From positions 1 through 64,000 of the forward strand of contig NZ_BCXD01000007.1 in NCBI RefSeq assembly GCF_001894925.1: 64,000 nucleotides of DNA, given 5' to 3'. Made by a program: the position numbers and the translations under genes. This document shows positions 60,668 to 64,000 of this stretch, one piece after another (positions within the stretch are counted from its first letter, which is position 1; each line of letters begins with the position of its first letter). This DNA comes from Rhodococcus rhodnii NBRC 100604. Its GTDB lineage: Bacteria > Actinomycetota > Actinomycetes > Mycobacteriales > Mycobacteriaceae. The notes beneath the pieces were generated by a model. It worked only from the letters and a program-made list of their open reading frames with translations. It ran no database searches and was not told the DNA's origin.

Positions 60668-61852
60668 ATGCGGGGTTCGTGGAGCCGGTTCGTCTTCGAC
60701 GACACCCTCGCGACGAGTGTCGTCGCCCTCGTCGCGGTCCTGGTGGCCGCGCTCGTCGTCCGGGCCAGAACCGCCACGGCGATCGCACTCGCGGCGTGCG
60801 CCGTACTCACCGTCTCGGCGCTGCCGGTGCCCGCGATCGTCGCCCACACCGCGGCGATCCTGGGCGCCGCGGCGTTGCTCGGCTCGCTTGCCCGGCTCGC
60901 GACCGGAATCGACGTGCGGCGTCACCAGATCCTGGTGATGACGGGCGCGTTGGCCGGGTCGTGGGCCGGCCCGGCACTCACCCGCTTCCCGACGGACGCG
61001 ATGCCCCGCCGCTACGCCGAGTTCGTGCCCCTGAGTGCGGCCGAGGACCCCGCCACCGTCTGGCTGCTCGTGGCGGCTCCGCTGACCGCAGCACTGCTGG
61101 TGATCGCGATGGTGCGGGGCGAGACGCGCACCATCGACCGCGTCCGCAGCTTCCGGGTCGACGGCCGCACGTCGCTCATCGCGGTGGGCGCCGTCGGCGC
61201 GTCGGTCGGCCTCTATCTCTGGTTCCGGTCGCAGGCAGACACGCTCGCCGGTTCATCGCTCACAGGTTCGTCGTTCACCCTGCCGTCCCCGTGGATCACC
61301 GTGATCGTCGGCATCGCCGTAGCCGTCGCAGCACCGTGGCTTCCCGGCCGGGTCGGGGCGGTCCTCGCCGTCGCGGTCGCCGTGACGGCGGTGCGGGCAC
61401 CCGATGCGATCGGCGGCACCCACTGGAGTTGGACCGCACTCGGCACCGCGGCTGCGGCGGCGTTCGGAGCGTGGCTCGGGTACCGGCGTCCTCACACGTG
61501 GTGGGCGATGGCGACCCTCGCCCTCTGTGTCCCTGCCGCACTCCTCACGACGTCGCCATGGGACTCGGTCGGCATCACGATCGCGCTGTTCGTACTCCCC
61601 GCTGTCGCTGTGTACGCCTATGCCTGCGTGCTGCCTTCGGCTGCCCCGACCGTCGTCCTCGCTGCGATGCTCCCTGCTGTGACCGGCCGGGCGGTCGGGA
61701 GCGAGTTCGGATGGACCGCCTACGGGCCGCCGGACTCAGGTTGGATCGCCGTCGCCGAGGACGGCTGGGTCGGCGTCGTACGTGCCCTCGTCGTGGTGGC
61801 GGTGGCCGTGCTCGCTCTCGTGGTGATCGGGCGGCGCGAACGCGCGCGGTGA
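60668..61852 (+). CDS. Polytopic membrane protein of unknown function
   Basis: This 394-residue protein has about ten hydrophobic segments and no recognised motif. It is alanine- and valine-rich. The frame is open upstream to 60254, but the ATG at 60668 starts at the first plausible residue before the first helix. No good ribosome-binding site is visible, so the start is uncertain. It ends 92 bp before the ABC transporter genes and may be unrelated to them. Confidence 0.6.
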   Translation: MRGSWSRFVFDDTLATSVVALVAVLVAALVVRARTATAIALAACAVLTVSALPVPAIVAHTAAILGAAALLGSLARLATGIDVRRHQILVMTGALAGSWAGPALTRFPTDAMPRRYAEFVPLSAAEDPATVWLLVAAPLTAALLVIAMVRGETRTIDRVRSFRVDGRTSLIAVGAVGASVGLYLWFRSQADTLAGSSLTGSSFTLPSPWITVIVGIAVAVAAPWLPGRVGAVLAVAVAVTAVRAPDAIGGTHWSWTALGTAAAAAFGAWLGYRRPHTWWAMATLALCVPAALLTTSPWDSVGITIALFVLPAVAVYAYACVLPSAAPTVVLAAMLPAVTGRAVGSEFGWTAYGPPDSGWIAVAEDGWVGVVRALVVVAVAVLALVVIGRRERAR

Positions 61853-61866
61853 CCCCCGGGCGAAAC

Positions 61867-61909
61867 TTGTCGACATTGCGTCGATATGATTTCGACGCAG
61901 TGTCGACAA
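61867..61909. promoter_or_regulatory. Long operator-like palindrome with central -10 element
   Basis: Left arm TTGTCGACATTGCGTCGA (61867-61884) and right arm TCGACGCAGTGTCGACAA (61892-61909) match at 17 of 18 positions. The 7-bp centre TATGATT contains a -10 hexamer. It lies 35 bp before the ABC permease. The TetR encoded at the operon's end is the obvious candidate ligand-controlled repressor. Confidence 0.75.
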
Positions 61910-61944
61910 ACCGTCGGCGCCCACGCCCGATTCGGAGACGGCTC

Positions 61945-63072
61945 ATGTTTCTCGCCCTGCGCGAACTGTGGTTCGCGCGTACCAGATTCCTGTTGATGGG
62001 GGCCGTCGTCGCACTCATCTCGATCCTCATGGTCATCCTGTCCGGACTGTCCTCCGGCCTCGTGGGCGACGGCGTCTCGTCGCTCCAGCGCTCCTCGATC
62101 GACGCCTTCGCATTCGAGGAGGGGACGAAGGCCGACTCGGCGTTCTCGCGCTCCGTCGTCACCGAGGAGCAGGCGCAGCTCTGGGCCGAGCGTCCCGACG
62201 TCGCCGATGCCGAGCTCATGGGCAACGCGATCGTCAACGCGCACACCGGTTCCGGAACCCCCGTGGACCTCACCCTCTTCGGCATCACGCCGGGGTCGTA
62301 CCTCGAACCCGAACCCGCGCAGGGAGAACGCCTCGTGGGCGACCACGACATCGTCGTCAGCGCGGCCCTGGCCGAGGAAGGCCTGAGCATCGGCGACACC
62401 GTCGTCCTCGATCGACTCGGCACCGAGCTCACCGTCGTCGGATTCACCGCCGAGAAGCGCACATTCGGTCACGTCGACGTCGCCTACCTGCCACTGCCCA
62501 CCTGGCAGGAGATCCACGCCGGAACGCGCGCGGGCGAGACACCCGACCCGCGCATCTACGACGAGGCCTCGGTGGTCGCGCTCCGCGGTGTCGACGGCAC
62601 ACCGGATCTCGCGGCGGGCGACGCCGCGGCCGGAACCTCCGCGACAACGCTCGAGGAATCCTTCGACTCGTCGCCCGGCTTCTCCGCCGAGATGATGACG
62701 ATGTCGATGATCGAAGCGTTCCTCTATGCGATCTCGGCGCTCGTCGTCGGCGCCTTCTTCAGCATCTGGACGGTCCAGCGCAGCCGCGAACTCGCCGTTC
62801 TGCGCGCGATGGGCGCTTCCACCGGATTCCTGTTGCGCGACGGCGTCGTTCAGGCCCTCGTCGTGCTCGTCGCATCGGTCGTGGTCGGTGTCGGTCTCGG
62901 CGTCGGGCTCGGCAGCGGCCTCGAAGGCAGCGGGATGCCGTTCGCCCTCGAAGTCGGCCCCGTCGTGAACGGGGCGGTGCTGCTCGCCGTCCTCGGCCTC
63001 GCCGGAGCCGTCGTCGCCATCCTGCGCATCACGCGTGTCGACCCCCTCGCCGCACTGGGAGAGAACCGATGA
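61945..63072 (+). CDS. ABC transporter permease, FtsX/MacB type
   Basis: This 375-residue protein has one N-terminal helix (LLMGAVVALISILMVILSGL), an extracytoplasmic domain of about 220 residues, and three C-terminal helices (ISALVVGAFFSIWTVQRSRELAVLRAMGAS onward), which is the MacB/FtsX layout. RITRVDPLAALGENR is the typical family ending. GGAG precedes the ATG at 61945. It overlaps the ATPase gene by 4 bp. The exported compound is unknown. Confidence 0.9.
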   Translation: MFLALRELWFARTRFLLMGAVVALISILMVILSGLSSGLVGDGVSSLQRSSIDAFAFEEGTKADSAFSRSVVTEEQAQLWAERPDVADAELMGNAIVNAHTGSGTPVDLTLFGITPGSYLEPEPAQGERLVGDHDIVVSAALAEEGLSIGDTVVLDRLGTELTVVGFTAEKRTFGHVDVAYLPLPTWQEIHAGTRAGETPDPRIYDEASVVALRGVDGTPDLAAGDAAAGTSATTLEESFDSSPGFSAEMMTMSMIEAFLYAISALVVGAFFSIWTVQRSRELAVLRAMGASTGFLLRDGVVQALVVLVASVVVGVGLGVGLGSGLEGSGMPFALEVGPVVNGAVLLAVLGLAGAVVAILRITRVDPLAALGENR

Positions 63073-63779
63073 ACCACCCCACCACCGATACTCGCTCGGA
63101 CACGCCGCGGACCGCCACCGGGCTCTCGCTCCGCGACGTCGTCCTCACGTTCGGCGACGGCGACCAGACCGTCACCGCCCTCGATCACGTCGATCTCGAC
63201 GTCGCGCGCGGCGAGATCGTCGCGATCGTCGGCCCGTCCGGGGCGGGCAAGTCGAGCCTGCTCGCCGTCGCGGGCGCGTTGACCGTTCCGACGTCGGGCA
63301 CGGTGCGGGTCGGCGAGACCGACCTGTCCGGGCTGAACCGTCGCCGGCTCGCTGCACTGCGGCGCGAACAGATCGGCTTCGTGTTCCAGTCCGGCAACCT
63401 GCTCCCCGCCCTCACCGCCCGCGACCAGCTGCGACTGGTCCCGCGGATCACCGGGCGCCCGGGCCGCGACCCCGACGCCCTGCTCGACGCCGTCGGCATG
63501 TCGCATCGCGCGGACAAGCGGCCGGGGCGGCTGTCGGGCGGCGAGCGGCAGCGCGTCGGCATCGCCCGCGCGCTCGTCGGCGAGCCCGCCGTGCTGCTCG
63601 TCGACGAACCCACCGCGGCGCTCGACCGCGCGCGCAGCCAGGAGATCGTCGCGCTGCTCGCCCGTGAAACCCACGAGGCCGGGGTCGCTACCATCATGGT
63701 GACGCACGATCACGACGTGCTGGGCCACTGCGACCGCGTCCTCGAGATGGTGGACGGCGCGCTGCACCCGCACGACTGA
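63069..63779 (+). CDS. ABC transporter ATP-binding protein (MacB/LolD type)
   Basis: This 236-residue ATPase has Walker A (GPSGAGKSS), Q-loop FVFQSGNLLPALTA, signature LSGGERQRVGIARAL, Walker B VLLVDEPTAALD and switch His in VTHDHD. Its start overlaps the permease stop (ATGA). Permease, ATPase and TetR form one operon: a small exporter with its own regulator. Confidence 0.94.
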   Translation: MNHPTTDTRSDTPRTATGLSLRDVVLTFGDGDQTVTALDHVDLDVARGEIVAIVGPSGAGKSSLLAVAGALTVPTSGTVRVGETDLSGLNRRRLAALRREQIGFVFQSGNLLPALTARDQLRLVPRITGRPGRDPDALLDAVGMSHRADKRPGRLSGGERQRVGIARALVGEPAVLLVDEPTAALDRARSQEIVALLARETHEAGVATIMVTHDHDVLGHCDRVLEMVDGALHPHD

Positions 63780-63797
63780 AGTCCGGGAAGGAGGCGA

Positions 63798-64000
63798 ATG
63801 CCGAAGATCTCCGCCGCGACGGTCGCCGAGCACCACAACGCGCAGCGTCGGGCACTGCTCGACGCTGCGCGTGCGCTGCTCACCGAAGCACCCGACCGCG
63901 CACCGGGACTCGCCGACGTCGCTGCCCGCGCCGGGCTCGCCCGATCGAGCGCGTACAACTACTTCCGGTCCCGGCAGGATCTGCTCGCCGCCGTCGTCGA
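63798..64000 (+). CDS. TetR family regulator (truncated by window end)
   Basis: The first 67 residues are present and show a TetR helix-turn-helix (ALLDAARALLTEAPDRAPGLADVAARAGLARSSAYNYFRSRQDLL). GGAAGGAGG precedes the ATG, 18 bp after the ATPase stop. It probably binds the palindrome at 61867 and regulates its own operon. Confidence 0.88.
   Translation, partial: MPKISAATVAEHHNAQRRALLDAARALLTEAPDRAPGLADVAARAGLARSSAYNYFRSRQDLLAAVV

Overview
The window is high-GC chromosomal DNA from an actinomycete, most likely a mycolic-acid bacterium (Mycobacteriales) of the Rhodococcus type. The pointers are a WhiB-family regulator, a DUF222/HNH (13E12-type) gene with a mycobacterial-type LexA box, LGFP repeats, a wax ester synthase/DGAT, a GlpD-TetR-flavoprotein-lipid kinase cluster ordered like Rv2249c-Rv2252, a beta-phosphoglucomutase/GH65 pair like Rv3400-Rv3401, a SigG-like ECF sigma factor, and frequent GTGA/ATGA overlaps. 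No species is claimed. Most genes are ordinary core or near-core genes; accessory character is concentrated around 26.6-29.3 kb.

Layout. 0-4.7 kb: two DUF202 proteins, the HNH gene, an HxlR regulator divergent from an alpha/beta hydrolase, and a Cys-rich pentapeptide-repeat protein. 4.8-12.0 kb (minus strand): a sulfur module with a SulP anion transporter broken by a perfect 467-bp tandem duplication, a type I sulfatase and a GntR regulator, followed by an orphan type IIA topoisomerase B subunit overlapping the formylglycine-generating enzyme that should activate the sulfatase. 12.2-17.3 kb: LysR/amino-acid dehydrogenase pair, stress protein, WhiB, PP2C phosphatase, small YbaB-like protein. 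17.5-24.1 kb: a four-gene cellulose-synthase-like envelope polysaccharide operon. 24.2-26.6 kb: compact SNF2 ATPase plus SWIM zinc-finger protein. 26.6-29.3 kb: a lower-GC insert with a frameshifted LGFP-repeat gene, a small membrane protein and an internally deleted IS5-type element, bracketed by a 14-bp direct repeat.

29.3-42.0 kb: glpD/tetR divergent from a flavoprotein and a lipid kinase, a secreted GH5 enzyme, TerC, HAD/GH65 sugar-phosphate genes, and a MarR-controlled drug exporter. 42.4-47.9 kb: one gene for a eukaryote-like single-chain acyl-CoA carboxylase (1832 residues). 48-52.6 kb: ECF sigma factor, VOC protein, wax ester synthase, hydrolase, dcd and tRNA-Gly(CCC). 52.7-64 kb: a frameshifted purple acid phosphatase, an excalibur protein, ArsR/SRPBCC opposite DUF808, TetR opposite an MFS pump, and an ABC exporter with its TetR regulator cut by the window end.

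Regulators commonly sit beside their targets, and palindromes that could be their operators are readable at 13072, 31456, 56401, 58840 and 61867. Two homologous 48-bp palindromes (34043 and 51090) lie between convergent genes and supply stop codons. Three genes (SulP, LGFP, phosphatase) carry indels or duplications that need a read-level check before they are accepted as true pseudogenes.
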